The notes beneath the pieces were generated by a model. That model did no database searches and was not told where the DNA came from. It saw only the letters and a list, made by a program, of their open reading frames with translations. Positions 52,611-62,434 of a DNA stretch of 64,000 bases are shown here, in pieces (position 1 is the first letter of the stretch; every line of letters begins with the position of its first letter). Source of the DNA: Nisaea acidiphila (GTDB lineage: Bacteria; Pseudomonadota; Alphaproteobacteria; Thalassobaculales; Thalassobaculaceae); the NCBI RefSeq assembly GCF_024662015.1, contig NZ_CP102480.1, forward strand, positions 1,212,501 to 1,276,500, in the 5' to 3' direction. The translations under genes were made by a program, and so were the position numbers.

Positions 52611-55103
52611 TCAGCTGGTCAGATTGAGCAATCCACCGCCGCCGCTGATATTCGTGAACAGACTCACCAAGTGAGCATTTGACGATCCGGCCGAAGTCGA
52701 GCCACCGACCGCCTCAAGATCGACCTTGATCAGATACTGCTCAATGAACTTGATGGCGTAATTGGTGTTCTCAAGCGGCTTCAGGAAGCTGAGATTCTCG
52801 GCCGAGCCGCTGGTTCCGGTCAATGCGCTCTTCTGCTCTTCCAGAATCGTGTTCTGAATGTTCAGGGTATACTGCTCTGCCTTGATCCGGCTCAGCGTGG
52901 AACCCACAGAGAAGAGTGCATCGTTCAGCAGTTCCTCGCGGTCCTCCGCAGTCGCACCGCTGACGGCGAGATATTGCAACGAACTGAGTGAACTCTCGAA
53001 GTTGTCCTTGAAGTCGTTCTGAGCATCGACGGTAATCACCGTACCAAGCGTACCCAGCGTCACCTTCAGGTCGCTCGCGAACTCTTCCAGCAGGTTGTCA
53101 CCGCTCTCGCCCGCCTGCTCGATGATATTATCCAGATCGCTGCGGATCTGCCGAATCTCCGCATCGATCGAGCCCAGCGGGTCGGCGATGTTCGCCGCAA
53201 AATCGAACACCCTCCGGTCCGTGACCAGATTGTCCTTAAGTTCCGATAGGGCGTCTGTGAATGTGGTGTCGACGTCCGAAATGATGCCGTTAGCGTTTGC
53301 GGCCGAAAGAGTCGTCGGCAAGGCCGCGAGAATATCGGCATTAAGCGTGCCGCCGCGCGCATCGATACTCTTGCCGGAATTGGCATCGGCCTCGTAGATG
53401 AGCGTACCGCTCGTGAGCAAGTTATCGAATGTATAGGTACTCACGCCATCGGATGCAGAGCCCGCTTCATTGATTAGCGCGCTCAACTCGTCATACTTGG
53501 CGCCATATTGGGTATTCAGTTCCGTTATATCGGCATCGTCCTGCTGCGCCTCGAAGGCGAGAGCCCGAATCTCGGAAAGCACGCTGGCGGCATCGGCGAG
53601 CCGCGTCAAAGCGTCGTCTACGGCGGAAACTCCCTGAGACAGCTCTTGTGAGTTCAGGGTGTACCCGAAATTCACGTCGTCGATACTGTTGGTGAAGCTT
53701 GAGCCGTTGACCGCGTTCTGGATCTCTGCCGAAGCGAACGCGGACTCCGCATCATCAAAAATCGACTCGGCGGCAGCAATGCCCGACGACAGCGACCCCA
53801 GAGCAACCGACTGGAACGCGGTGTTCGCATCGTCAAGATCGCTCAGAAAAGTGGAGAGATCGTAAGATGACGTAACGACGGCAGTGCCTTCCGAATCTAC
53901 CGCGGTCGTGACCTTGGACGAGGGAAGCGCATCGATACCGCTCCCTCCATCGCCCGCCGGCACAAAAAGGTTCTCCGTCGTACCTGAAGTACTGTCTATA
54001 TAATTCGCGCTCTTGATTGTGCCGTCTGCGGCAGTGATCTCACTGACCAGATCTGCGAATTCAGCCTTCAGACTATCCAGTTCGTCCTGGTCTTCCACGT
54101 CGGCGGCAGCATCGAAGATCTCGTTAAGACGTGTAAGTTTCGGATCCGTATCCGCCAATGCCTGGTCCGCGGCAGCGATCAGCCCTTGCTGACGAATTAG
54201 TTCTGGAATCGCGGCTTCCTGAACGGGTATCTCGCTCGCGAGAACGCCGCCAGGATCGGTGACATTATCGAAATCCTGGAGCCTTATCCGCAAATCCTCC
54301 AGTTGCTCCTGGAGGGAAGTGAGCTCAATGCTCGCGTTCGTCGTCGCAGCCAGTCCTGACTTCAATTCAGCAAGGTCGTCGTTAACCTGATCGAGCTGCG
54401 TCTTGCTCGCATTCTCCTCGTCACGGTCGAGCGTGTTCAGCTTGTCAAAATCAAGCTTCGCATCCAGCAGCGCTTCCTGCTTCAGGACGGACTGATTGGC
54501 GATCTCGGCCGGCAGGCCGAGCGCCGTAGTGACGATACTGCGAAGCGCGATATCCCCGAGAACCTCGAGAGAGGAGTCGACTTCGTTTATCTTCCGCAAG
54601 AAGTAGAGCGCTTCGCGGGCCGCCGGGTTTTCGTTGCCGATCTGGATCTCGAACGCGTTGGTCAGATACTTGTCGATAACCTCGGTCTGCGTTGTCGCGT
54701 CGCTGAACTTCGACACGCCCTCGTTCGCGACATTGAAGAAGGACGCGAGTTCAGCGTAACGCGGATCCGCGAGCCGGTTCGCGTAGGAGTTCGGATCGTC
54801 CTTGTCACTGTTGAAAATCGCCTTCAGCTTGCCCGGATTGCCGATCTCGGACTCGAGACCGAAAGCTGTCAGAACGAACTCAAGTGCCTTCCGGTCCTCG
54901 AGCAGATCGTCGAGCGACGAAATCTCGTTCGCGGATTCCTGAAAGTTGGAAATGTTTTTCTGGACGTCGGCGCGATTGTAGAACGCGAGGCGCGCAGCTT
55001 CGGGATCTGCCTTGTATTTTGCGAATGCGGCGACACCGGTCGTCGAGTAGGACGACGAGGCGCTTCCGCCAAGAATGGCCAGTGCGACCGATGCGTTTGA
55101 CAT
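52611..55103 (-). CDS. Very large DUF1217 protein (flagellum-associated family)
   Basis: An 830-residue protein. Residues about 25-135 match DUF1217: KNISNFQESANEISSLDDLL, ALEFVLTAFGLESEIG, ANRLADPRYAELASFFNV. DUF1217 proteins are usually much shorter and lie among flagellar genes of alphaproteobacteria. The remaining residues are long acidic helical stretches rich in Asp, Glu, Leu, Ser and Ala, probably coiled coil, with no Cys seen in the parts I read. The C-terminus (SLFTNISGGGGLLNL) is flagellin/hook-protein-like in tone. No signal peptide. A role as a flagellar or secreted structural protein is inferred. Confidence 0.78.
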   Translation of the reverse strand: MSNASVALAILGGSASSSYSTTGVAAFAKYKADPEAARLAFYNRADVQKNISNFQESANEISSLDDLLEDRKALEFVLTAFGLESEIGNPGKLKAIFNSDKDDPNSYANRLADPRYAELASFFNVANEGVSKFSDATTQTEVIDKYLTNAFEIQIGNENPAAREALYFLRKINEVDSSLEVLGDIALRSIVTTALGLPAEIANQSVLKQEALLDAKLDFDKLNTLDRDEENASKTQLDQVNDDLAELKSGLAATTNASIELTSLQEQLEDLRIRLQDFDNVTDPGGVLASEIPVQEAAIPELIRQQGLIAAADQALADTDPKLTRLNEIFDAAADVEDQDELDSLKAEFADLVSEITAADGTIKSANYIDSTSGTTENLFVPAGDGGSGIDALPSSKVTTAVDSEGTAVVTSSYDLSTFLSDLDDANTAFQSVALGSLSSGIAAAESIFDDAESAFASAEIQNAVNGSSFTNSIDDVNFGYTLNSQELSQGVSAVDDALTRLADAASVLSEIRALAFEAQQDDADITELNTQYGAKYDELSALINEAGSASDGVSTYTFDNLLTSGTLIYEADANSGKSIDARGGTLNADILAALPTTLSAANANGIISDVDTTFTDALSELKDNLVTDRRVFDFAANIADPLGSIDAEIRQIRSDLDNIIEQAGESGDNLLEEFASDLKVTLGTLGTVITVDAQNDFKDNFESSLSSLQYLAVSGATAEDREELLNDALFSVGSTLSRIKAEQYTLNIQNTILEEQKSALTGTSGSAENLSFLKPLENTNYAIKFIEQYLIKVDLEAVGGSTSAGSSNAHLVSLFTNISGGGGLLNLTS

Positions 55104-55313
55104 GATACCCTCTGCTTCTGCAGCCGGTTCTACGGCCCGACTCTAGCCGCATTATGATGTGCAGGAATCGGACCACCCCTTCTGAGGCCCCTAATCTGTA
55201 GCATTTAGGAGGTTAAAATTCAATTTAAGAAATGTTATGGGGCAGGAATTGCGAACCCGCAGTTTACAGCCTTATAGTCGGTCCTCCTCGACACCTCCGT
55301 TCCAGGAACAACG

Positions 55314-57095
55314 ATGTTTACGACCAGACCGGAAATCCGCGGCACCTTCGGTGTCGTCGCCTCGACCCATTGGCTCGCCTCCTCGGCGGGCATGGCCATC
55401 CTTGAGCGCGGCGGCAACGCCTTCGACGCGGCCGTCGCGGCAGGTTTCGTGCTGCAGATCGTCGAGCCGCACCTGAACGGCCCGGGCGGCGACCTGCCGC
55501 TGATCATGCACAGCGCGAAGGAAAACCGGACGCGGGTGATCTGCGGCCAGGGCCCGGCGCCGCAAAACGCGACTATCCCGGCGATCCGCGATCTCGGCCT
55601 CGATCTCATTCCCGGCAGCGGCCTGCTCGCCGCAGTAACGCCCGGCGCGTTCGACGCCTGGATGCTGATGCTGCGCGATCACGGCACGATGGGCCTCGCC
55701 CAGATCCTCGAATATGCCATCGGCTACGCGCGCAACGGCTACCCTGTGGTACCGAAAATCACGGACACGGTGGAGACCGTGCGCGACCTCTTCCTGAACG
55801 AGTGGAAGACCTCGGCCGCGATCTATCTGAAAGATGGAAAGGCGCCGGTTCCGGGCGGCATGTTTTCCAACCCGAAGCTGGCCGACACCTATGAGCGCAT
55901 CGTGCGCGAAGCGGAAGCCGGCGGCGGAAGCCGCGAGGCGCAGATCGACCGCGCCCGCGACATCTGGTACCGCGGCTGGATCGCCGAGACGATCGACCGT
56001 TTCTGCCGCGATGCCTACATGGACGCCACCGGGCGCCGCCACAAAGGCCTGCTGACCGGCGACGACCTTTCCGGCTGGTCGGCCACCTACGAGGCCCCGC
56101 TCAGCTACGATTATGGCCGCTACACGGTGATGAAACCGGGCGCCTGGAGCCAGGGCCCTGTACTGCTGCAACAGCTGTCCCTGCTGAAGTCCATGGGCCT
56201 TGCCGATATGGACCCGACCGGTCCGGATTTCGTCCATGCCGTGACCGAGACGTCCAAGCTCTCTTATGCCGACCGCGAGGCCTATTACGGCGATCCGAAT
56301 TTCGTCGACGTGCCGATGGAGACGCTGCTGAGCGACGCCTATGCCGAGAGCCGGCGGGCACTGGTCGGCAAGGAAGCCTCCGATGCCTTCGTCGCCGGCA
56401 CGATCGAGGGCTACAGCAACAACATCGCCTTCACGCTGGAGCCGCATGCGGCGGACATTTCCGGCGCCGGCCTCGGCGTCGGCGAGCCGACCGTCGGCAA
56501 GATGGGCGAGGCCAAGGGCGACACCGTTCATATCGATATCATTGATCGCGACGGCAACATGGTCTCGGCGACGCCGAGCGGCGGCTGGCTGCAGAGCTCG
56601 CCGATCATCCCGGAACTCGGCTTCTGCCTCGGCAACCGGGCGCAGATGTTCTGGCTCGAGGAGGGCTCGCCCTCCACGCTCGCACCGGGCAAGCGTCCGC
56701 GCACCACGCTCTCGCCCTGCTTCGCGCTACGCGACGGCGAGGCCTACATGCCGTTCGGCACGCCGGGGGGCGACCAGCAGGACCAGTGGTCCCTGCTGCT
56801 TTTCCTGCACCATGCGGAGCACGGCATGAACCTGCAGGAGGCGATCGACTGCCCGGCCTTCCACAACGAGCATTTCCCGAGCTCCTTCTGGCCGCGCGGC
56901 CGGATCGATAAGCGACTGGTGGTCGAAGGAAGGTTCCCGGAAGAGACCGTCAAGGAACTGCGCCGCCGCGGCCACGATGTCGAGGTCGGCGAGGACTGGT
57001 CGGAAGGCCGCCTTACGGCCGCCGCCAAGGACGGCGAGATGCTGCGCGCCGCTGCAAATCCGCGCGGCATGCAAGGCTACGCGGTCGGACGCTGA
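55314..57095 (+). CDS. Gamma-glutamyltransferase family protein
   Basis: A 593-residue GGT-superfamily enzyme. These are Ntn hydrolases that self-cleave before a Thr; here the Thr of KGDTVHIDIIDRDGNMVS takes that place, with the SATPSGGWLQ and PGKRPRTTLSPC segments of the small subunit after it. The N-terminal part (ILERGGNAFDAAVAAGFVL, EPHLNGPGGD) is typical. No signal peptide is seen, unlike periplasmic GGT, so it is likely cytoplasmic and may hydrolyse a gamma-glutamyl or beta-lactam-like amide. Near dgcN/dgcA it could supply glutamate, which is inference. Confidence 0.88.
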   Translation: MFTTRPEIRGTFGVVASTHWLASSAGMAILERGGNAFDAAVAAGFVLQIVEPHLNGPGGDLPLIMHSAKENRTRVICGQGPAPQNATIPAIRDLGLDLIPGSGLLAAVTPGAFDAWMLMLRDHGTMGLAQILEYAIGYARNGYPVVPKITDTVETVRDLFLNEWKTSAAIYLKDGKAPVPGGMFSNPKLADTYERIVREAEAGGGSREAQIDRARDIWYRGWIAETIDRFCRDAYMDATGRRHKGLLTGDDLSGWSATYEAPLSYDYGRYTVMKPGAWSQGPVLLQQLSLLKSMGLADMDPTGPDFVHAVTETSKLSYADREAYYGDPNFVDVPMETLLSDAYAESRRALVGKEASDAFVAGTIEGYSNNIAFTLEPHAADISGAGLGVGEPTVGKMGEAKGDTVHIDIIDRDGNMVSATPSGGWLQSSPIIPELGFCLGNRAQMFWLEEGSPSTLAPGKRPRTTLSPCFALRDGEAYMPFGTPGGDQQDQWSLLLFLHHAEHGMNLQEAIDCPAFHNEHFPSSFWPRGRIDKRLVVEGRFPEETVKELRRRGHDVEVGEDWSEGRLTAAAKDGEMLRAAANPRGMQGYAVGR

Positions 57096-57124
57096 ACGGA
57101 GATTTGAGGCCCCAGGCGGCCGCT

Positions 57125-57391
57125 TTAGCGGCCCCGTGCGGCCCGCTCCATCAGCCCCGTCGTCAGATATTCGCGCAGAAACAGCGCTCGGTCTTCGCTG
57201 AGCGCGATCGCGCGCTCGCGCCCGTCGTCGAAGCGGAAGGTGATGTAGAAGCGGTCATCGACAAGATCAATCACGAAGGATTCCACGCCCGGCGCCTCGG
57301 CCCGAAGCTTCTCGGCATGGCGCTCTTCCGGCTGCTTCATATAGAATTCCAGCCACTCTCGCGCATCCTTGTCTTGCATCGACACACTCAT
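57125..57391 (-). CDS. Small conserved protein of unknown function
   Basis: An 88-residue charged protein with a compact hydrophobic core (SFVIDLVDDRFYITFRFDDG). No recognised domain. The start is uncertain: GGAGG touches the ATG at 57391 directly, which is too close, whereas a GTG at 57385 has it six bases away and an ATG at 57379 has it twelve bases away. It converges on the GGT gene and is divergent from fliL. Confidence 0.65.
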   Translation of the reverse strand: MSVSMQDKDAREWLEFYMKQPEERHAEKLRAEAPGVESFVIDLVDDRFYITFRFDDGRERAIALSEDRALFLREYLTTGLMERAARGR

Positions 57392-57445
57392 CCTCCGTAC
57401 GCAGAGCCTATCATAGGACCGAAAGACCGGCCCTTTGCACCGGAA

Positions 57446-57467
57446 ATGCTGTTCAGACGAACAGCAT
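57446..57467. promoter_or_regulatory. Inverted repeat between the small gene and fliL
   Basis: Perfect 9-base arms atgctgttc (57446-57454) and gaacagcat (57459-57467) with a 4-base centre, lying between two divergent genes. Fit for an operator; 56 bases before the fliL start. Confidence 0.5.
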
Positions 57468-57522
57468 AGCTGCTAGTTGAAGGGCTTGAGACAGTCCATC
57501 GCGCGAACGGAGCCTGTACCAA

Positions 57523-58026
57523 GTGAAGAAGCTGATCATCTTCGTGACCCTGCCGCTGATGCTCATCGTCGGCGCCGGAATGGGGGCCGTGATGTTCGGG
57601 CTGATCCCGGGATTCGATCCACTTGGAAAGCGCCGGGCCGCGATGAATGGCGCCGAGATGGCACCGAAGGAAGAGCCCTATCTGAACAAGGCGCCTCCGC
57701 CTTTCGCCGAGACCACCCCCAACGCCGTCGTTTTCCAGCTCGAAGAATTCGTTATCAACCTGCAGACCGAGCGCCGTTACCCGGTTTTCATGCTGCTGAG
57801 TCTCGCGCTTGAGCTGAAGGACCCGGCCGCTCAGGCCCGGGTCGCAAGCCTGGAACCGCGCATCCGCGATGCGGTCATCGTCTATGCGAGCCGTTTCACG
57901 CAGGACGACCTGAACGGATTCGACGGCATCAACAAGATCCGGGACGGGCTCTGGGTCCGGTTGCGCGACATCATCGACAAGGATGACCTGCTGAACGTCC
58001 AGGTCATGAAGATGACGATCAAGTAG
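57523..58026 (+). CDS. FliL-family flagellar basal-body-associated protein
   Basis: A 167-residue protein with one N-terminal membrane helix (residues 3-28, LPLMLIVGAGMGAVMFGLIPG) and the periplasmic FliL domain (VVFQLEEFVINLQTERRYPVFMLLSLALELKD, ending LNVQVMKMTIK). FliL supports the stators of the motor. GTG start. It stands apart from other flagellar genes here, so it could be an extra FliL copy. Its stop overlaps that of the convergent plsC by eight bases. Confidence 0.82.
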   Translation: MKKLIIFVTLPLMLIVGAGMGAVMFGLIPGFDPLGKRRAAMNGAEMAPKEEPYLNKAPPPFAETTPNAVVFQLEEFVINLQTERRYPVFMLLSLALELKDPAAQARVASLEPRIRDAVIVYASRFTQDDLNGFDGINKIRDGLWVRLRDIIDKDDLLNVQVMKMTIK

Positions 58027-58747
58027 AGGCCGCCGCCTCCAGTCTTGCGGTCTCTTCCTCGATCGCCGCTTCGAGCCGGCTCATGAAGCTCTTGCGGTCC
58101 AGTCCCGGCGGGATCGGCGCCAGCACACGGACATCGATCGTTCCCGGATATTTTATGAAGCTGTCCTTGGCCCAGAATTTCCCGGAATTGAGCGCAATCG
58201 GCACGGCCGGCAGGCCAAGTGCGCGATAAAGCGCGTAGACGCCCGGATGATAAGCTCTCTCATCGCCCGGCGCGACGCGGGTTCCTTGCGGGAAGATCAC
58301 CACCGGGCGCCCCTCGGCCGCCCGCTCCTCCGCGGCTTTCACCATCAGCTTCAGGGCTCCGGCGCCGGCGGAGCGATCGATCGGGACCATGCCCACCTTG
58401 CGGAAATACCATCCGACTACCGGCAGTTTCAGCAATTCCTGCTTCAATACGATCGCCGGATCGGGGCAGAAGAGCTGCAGCGCGATGGTTTCCCAGGCAG
58501 ACTGATGCTTGCAGGCGACGAGACACGGGCCTTGCGGCAGGTGCTCCGTGCCTTCGATCCGCCAGCGCAACCCGACCGTCAGCGCCAGCAGGGCCAGCGT
58601 GCCGCGGCACCAGGCATCGCGCACCCAGCAGACCCAGCTCCGCGGGCCGAGAAAAGCCGGAAGCGCCAGCAGGCCGATGATGGGGGTGAAAATGTAGAAG
58701 AGGACGTTGAAAAGCGTCGCCCTGAAAGCCGTCATTTTTGGTTCCAC
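58019..58747 (-). CDS. 1-acyl-sn-glycerol-3-phosphate acyltransferase (PlsC family)
   Basis: A 242-residue membrane acyltransferase that makes phosphatidic acid. Hydrophobic N-terminus (about 8-60), then acyltransferase blocks: block I KHQSAWE, block III IFPQGTR and block IV VPIALNSG. In block I the usual HX4D reads HX4E (His-Gln-Ser-Ala-Trp-Glu), a variant I know from other alphaproteobacterial members, so activity is still expected. An alternative start at MTAFRA (residue 5) is possible. Confidence 0.86.
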   Translation of the reverse strand: MEPKMTAFRATLFNVLFYIFTPIIGLLALPAFLGPRSWVCWVRDAWCRGTLALLALTVGLRWRIEGTEHLPQGPCLVACKHQSAWETIALQLFCPDPAIVLKQELLKLPVVGWYFRKVGMVPIDRSAGAGALKLMVKAAEERAAEGRPVVIFPQGTRVAPGDERAYHPGVYALYRALGLPAVPIALNSGKFWAKDSFIKYPGTIDVRVLAPIPPGLDRKSFMSRLEAAIEEETARLEAAAST

Positions 58748-58817
58748 ATGCTTTGCTTCACCCTTTACTGAAGAAACCGTCCCCTGTCACGTAGCCCTTC
58801 CGGCCGAAGAGGAACAG

Positions 58818-59207
58818 ATGACCGCGCCTGAACCGGAAACTCCGCCCGCACCGGACTGGTATCCGCGCCTGCTTGAGGTCCTCGAACGGTATGCGCGCGA
58901 GCGACGCTGCATCGCCTACGCGGAACTCGCCGCCGAGGCCGCGATTCCCGGCCCGAAGGCCATTCACAAGCTGACAGAAGCGCTTGAACGGCTGGTGAGC
59001 CGGGATCATGCGGAAGGCCGGCCATTGCGTGCGGCAGTCGTTGTCTCGAAATCCGGCAGGAAGCTCCCGGCCCCGGGCTTCTTCCAGCATTGCGCCGCTC
59101 TCGGGCTCTATTTCGGTCCCGACAGGGGAGCGCAAGCCGAGCTGTTTCATCGACTCGAGCTGGATCGCCTGTTTGTGAACGACGGCATCGGTCACGAGGA
59201 TTTATAG
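58818..59207 (+). CDS. Small protein of unknown function
   Basis: A 129-residue soluble protein. The start at 58818 follows AAGAGGAAC and gives MTAPEPE; the open frame before it overlaps the plsC start and is not credible. It has helical regions resembling a winged-helix N-terminal half (RYARERRCIAYAELAAEAAIPG) and a C-terminal FFQHCAALGLYFG segment. I do not recognise a family with confidence. Confidence 0.65.
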   Translation: MTAPEPETPPAPDWYPRLLEVLERYARERRCIAYAELAAEAAIPGPKAIHKLTEALERLVSRDHAEGRPLRAAVVVSKSGRKLPAPGFFQHCAALGLYFGPDRGAQAELFHRLELDRLFVNDGIGHEDL

Positions 59208-59284
59208 ACTTGGAGGCTTCTCTCAAGTAAACCCGCGGAAATTGCGGTATAATGATTTTTTCCGGCCACAGATTGGACGTTCGC

Positions 59285-59629
59285 ATGTCCCTCAGGAGAA
59301 CACTTGGCGCCGCTCTGCTGGCAGCCACATTGTCGCTGACAGCGGGCGTCGCGGTTCCGCTTGCCGCCGATCCCGCCGCCATTGTCAGTCAGAAGGGTCG
59401 CCACTTCACACCGAAGGAAATAGAGGTGAAGCGGGGCGACATGGTTCGCTTCGTGAATGACGATTTTTATGGCCACAACGTCTATTCCGAGACCGAAGGC
59501 GCGGGTTTCGATATCGGCCTGCAGGCCCCCGGCGAAGAGCGCGACGTGGTGCTCGAGAAGCTTGGCATCGTCGATGTGCGCTGCCGCATCCATCCGCGCA
59601 TGCGGCTGAAGATCACCGTCACCGAATAG
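59285..59629 (+). CDS. Exported type-1 copper protein (cupredoxin), first of a pair
   Basis: A 114-residue protein with a signal peptide (about 1-28, AVPLAAD). The cupredoxin domain has the full set of type-1 copper ligands: His64 (YGHNVYS), Cys100, His103 and Met106 (CRIHPRM). Small electron carriers of the plastocyanin/azurin group look like this. It lies 9 bases before a histidine kinase gene. A second copy with the same GHNVYS, FDIGLQ and CRIHP segments is at 63235. Function as electron carrier or copper sensor input is inferred. Confidence 0.85.
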   Translation: MSLRRTLGAALLAATLSLTAGVAVPLAADPAAIVSQKGRHFTPKEIEVKRGDMVRFVNDDFYGHNVYSETEGAGFDIGLQAPGEERDVVLEKLGIVDVRCRIHPRMRLKITVTE

Positions 59630-59638
59630 TCCGGGCCA

Positions 59639-61939
59639 ATGTCCCTCCGCTTCAAACTGATCGGCGCGTTCCTGGTGGCCGTGCTGGCTGCGGGCGCCCT
59701 TGCGGGAACGAGCCTCTTCGCAACATGGTCGCTCGGCGACATCGCCAAAGCGATGTATGACAAGCCTTTCCAGGCGATCAATTTCGCACGCGCCGCGCAG
59801 TCGGATTTCCTGATCCTCGAACTCGAGGAACGGCTTTCCGTCGGCGCCAGCGAGGACAACCTTCAGCGTCTTCGGGAGGACTTTTTCCTCGATCTCGACG
59901 TCGCGCTGGAACGGCGGATGTCCGAACGGACCAAGGAACTCGCGACCAAGATCGAACGCGAATTCAATGATTGGTGGAAGATCGCGATGGCGGCCCGTGC
60001 CGATCCTCAAAGAGTCGAGGAACGGGACCGAATCGCTGAGCGGGTAAAGACCGATCTCGATATTCTGGTGCAGACTGCGGCCGAGGACGGCTATCGGTTT
60101 TGGCTTGCTGCCGAAGACGAAGTCGACCAGACAAGACGCTTCATCATCTGGATCCTGATCGGCGTGCTCCTGGTCTCGCTGCTCGTGGCGGCCCTATTGG
60201 CGCGCGATATCATTCGCCCGCTGAACCGGCTCGGACGGCGCACCATCGAGCTCGCCTCCGGCGACCGCTCGATCAAGGTCGACCCCAAGGATCTCCGCCG
60301 CGGAGACGAAATCGGCGGCATGGCGCGCTCGCTCATGGTGTTCCGCGACGTGATGACCGAGGTGAGGGAAGCGCGCGATACGGCGGAGGCCGCGGCGAAG
60401 GCGAAGTCCGACTTCCTCGCCATGATGAGCCACGAGATCCGCACCCCGATGAACGGCGTCATCGGCATGACCCGTCTGCTGCTGCGCAAGCCGCTCGGCA
60501 AGGAGGAGCGGCATTTCGCCGAAACCGTGCTGGAGAGCGCCGAGGGGCTGATGCACCTGCTGAACGGCATCCTCGATTTCTCCAAGCTGGAAGCCGGCAA
60601 GCTCGACCTGGAAGTGCTCGACTTCGATCTCCGCCGCCTGATCGAGGGCTCGCTCGCCCTGATGCAGGGCCGCGCCGAGGAGAAAGGGCTTTCCTTCAGC
60701 ACCGAGATCGACGCGGACTGCCCGGCGCACCTTAAGGGCGACAGCGCCCGGCTCCGGCAGATCCTCTTGAACCTTGTCGGCAACGGGTTGAAATTCACCG
60801 AGAGCGGCGGCGTCACCATCGCCGTCGCACCGGGTGCTCAGCCGGGTTTTTACCGCTTCGCCGTCAGCGATACGGGGATCGGAATTCCCGAGGACAAGCT
60901 CGGGCGGCTCTTTCAGGAATTCAGCCAGGCCGATAATTCCACCGCGCGGCAATATGGCGGCACCGGGCTCGGGCTCGCGATCTGCAAACAGCTTGTCGAG
61001 CTGATGGGCGGCACCATCGGCGTCGACAGCGTCGCCGGCGAGGGCAGCACCTTCTGGTTCGAACTGCCCCTCGCGCTCGGCGAAGCGCCGGACGAGAACG
61101 CCGATGCCGTCACCGCCACGCTGCCGCCGCTCTCGCTCCTCGTTGCGGAGGACAATCTGGTGAACCAGCAGGTCGCCCGCGGGCTGCTCGAAGCCGAGGG
61201 GCACACGCTCCGCATCGTCGGAGACGGCGCCGCCGCACTCGCCGCGATCGAAATCGAGCCGGCCGGGACCTTCGACGCCATCCTGATGGACATGAACATG
61301 CCGGGTATGGACGGACTGGAAGCCACGCGCCGCATTCGCGCGCTGCCGCCGCCCCGCTCCGATATCCCGATCCTCGCCGCGACAGCCGCGGCGACAGCCG
61401 AGGAGATCTCCCGCTGCATGGAGGCCGGCATGGACGGATACGTCGCCAAGCCGATCCATCCGGGCCTGCTCTTCGAGGCGCTGGCCCGGGTGCTCGGCCC
61501 GGTCATTCCGGAGACGGAAACGGGCGAGGATCTGTTCCCCGATGCCGGGGACGCGCCTCCCCCCGCCTCGCCGGTGGCGGAGAAACTGATGCAGGACGGC
61601 CCGGCGCTGGAGCCGGAGGTGCTGGACACCTACCGCGCCCAGCTCGGCGACGACTTCGCGGCCGAAATGGTGACGGATTTTCTCTCCGGCCTCGGCGACC
61701 ACAGCGCCGCGATATCCGGCCATCTCGCGGCGCAGGATGCGGCCGCGCTCGGCGAAGCGGCCCACACATTGAAAAGCGCGGCCGCCTCGGTCGGCCTCCG
61801 CCGGGTCTATCGCGACGCGCTTTCGCTTGAAACTGCCGCCGGAACGCTTCATGTAGACGAATACGCGGCGGCGGCGGAACGGCTGCTCGCCGCGCTTGAG
61901 GAAAGCCGTACCCTTTTGGAGAGCCAGGCCGCTCAATGA
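59639..61939 (+). CDS. Hybrid sensor histidine kinase with receiver and HPt domains
   Basis: A 766-residue membrane kinase. Two membrane helices (about 7-28 and 165-188) frame a helical periplasmic sensor. HAMP follows at 190-245, then HisKA ([15 protein letters not shown], His near 264) and an HATPase domain ([28 protein letters not shown]). A receiver ([13 protein letters not shown], phospho-Asp near 546 in LMDMNMPG) and a C-terminal HPt domain ([14 protein letters not shown], His near 706) complete it. Nine bases after the cupredoxin gene, and its stop overlaps the next ATG by four bases. It should respond to an envelope or redox signal and feed the downstream receiver. Confidence 0.92.
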   Translation: MSLRFKLIGAFLVAVLAAGALAGTSLFATWSLGDIAKAMYDKPFQAINFARAAQSDFLILELEERLSVGASEDNLQRLREDFFLDLDVALERRMSERTKELATKIEREFNDWWKIAMAARADPQRVEERDRIAERVKTDLDILVQTAAEDGYRFWLAAEDEVDQTRRFIIWILIGVLLVSLLVAALLARDIIRPLNRLGRRTIELASGDRSIKVDPKDLRRGDEIGGMARSLMVFRDVMTEVREARDTAEAAAKAKSDFLAMMSHEIRTPMNGVIGMTRLLLRKPLGKEERHFAETVLESAEGLMHLLNGILDFSKLEAGKLDLEVLDFDLRRLIEGSLALMQGRAEEKGLSFSTEIDADCPAHLKGDSARLRQILLNLVGNGLKFTESGGVTIAVAPGAQPGFYRFAVSDTGIGIPEDKLGRLFQEFSQADNSTARQYGGTGLGLAICKQLVELMGGTIGVDSVAGEGSTFWFELPLALGEAPDENADAVTATLPPLSLLVAEDNLVNQQVARGLLEAEGHTLRIVGDGAAALAAIEIEPAGTFDAILMDMNMPGMDGLEATRRIRALPPPRSDIPILAATAAATAEEISRCMEAGMDGYVAKPIHPGLLFEALARVLGPVIPETETGEDLFPDAGDAPPPASPVAEKLMQDGPALEPEVLDTYRAQLGDDFAAEMVTDFLSGLGDHSAAISGHLAAQDAAALGEAAHTLKSAAASVGLRRVYRDALSLETAAGTLHVDEYAAAAERLLAALEESRTLLESQAAQ

Positions 61940-62352
61940 ACAGCCAGACCGATCCTCTCGCCGCCATCCGCCCGAATTTCTCGGAATTCCAGGTGATCGT
62001 CGCCGAAGACGAGCCGATGGCGACCAAACTCGCCCAGGGCTCCCTGAAACTGATGGGCTTCAAGCGCATCTTCCACGCGCCCGATGGGTTGAAGGCACTG
62101 AAGATCCTGCGCGAGCTCGACGGCGACGTGCAGCTCATCGTCTCAGACTGGAACATGCCGGAGATCAACGGGCTCGAATTCCTGAAGGCGGTACGCAAGA
62201 TCTTTCCGAAGATGAAATTCATCATGCTGACCGGGAACGCCAACAAGGACTTCGTCATCGAGGCCCGCCGCGCCGGGGTCGACGCCTATATCGCCAAGCC
62301 CTTCACCCCGGACCAGCTGAAGGCCAAGGTCGAGGCGATCTTCAAACTCTGA
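61936..62352 (+). CDS. CheY-like single-domain response regulator
   Basis: A 138-residue receiver. Acidic pocket in VIVAEDEPM, phospho-Asp in LIVSDWNMPEING, Thr in IMLTGNANKD and Lys in AYIAKPFTPDQLKAKV. No output domain. Its start codon overlaps the stop of the hybrid kinase (ATGA), so the two are made together; it is the likely phosphate acceptor from the HPt domain. Output could be by protein contact, for example motility, which fits the flagellar genes nearby but is not shown. Confidence 0.9.
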   Translation: MNSQTDPLAAIRPNFSEFQVIVAEDEPMATKLAQGSLKLMGFKRIFHAPDGLKALKILRELDGDVQLIVSDWNMPEINGLEFLKAVRKIFPKMKFIMLTGNANKDFVIEARRAGVDAYIAKPFTPDQLKAKVEAIFKL

Positions 62353-62434
62353 TCCGCCGCCCGGCGAATCCGATCCGTTCCCCGTGCCGCGTCGTATGCA
62401 AGGCAAGTCGCAAACGGGAAACGGACACAATCCG

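Noticed and set aside
58707-58817. N-terminal extension of the small protein at 58818
   Set aside because: It overlaps the plsC start, has no ribosome binding site, and the ATG at 58818 has a good one.
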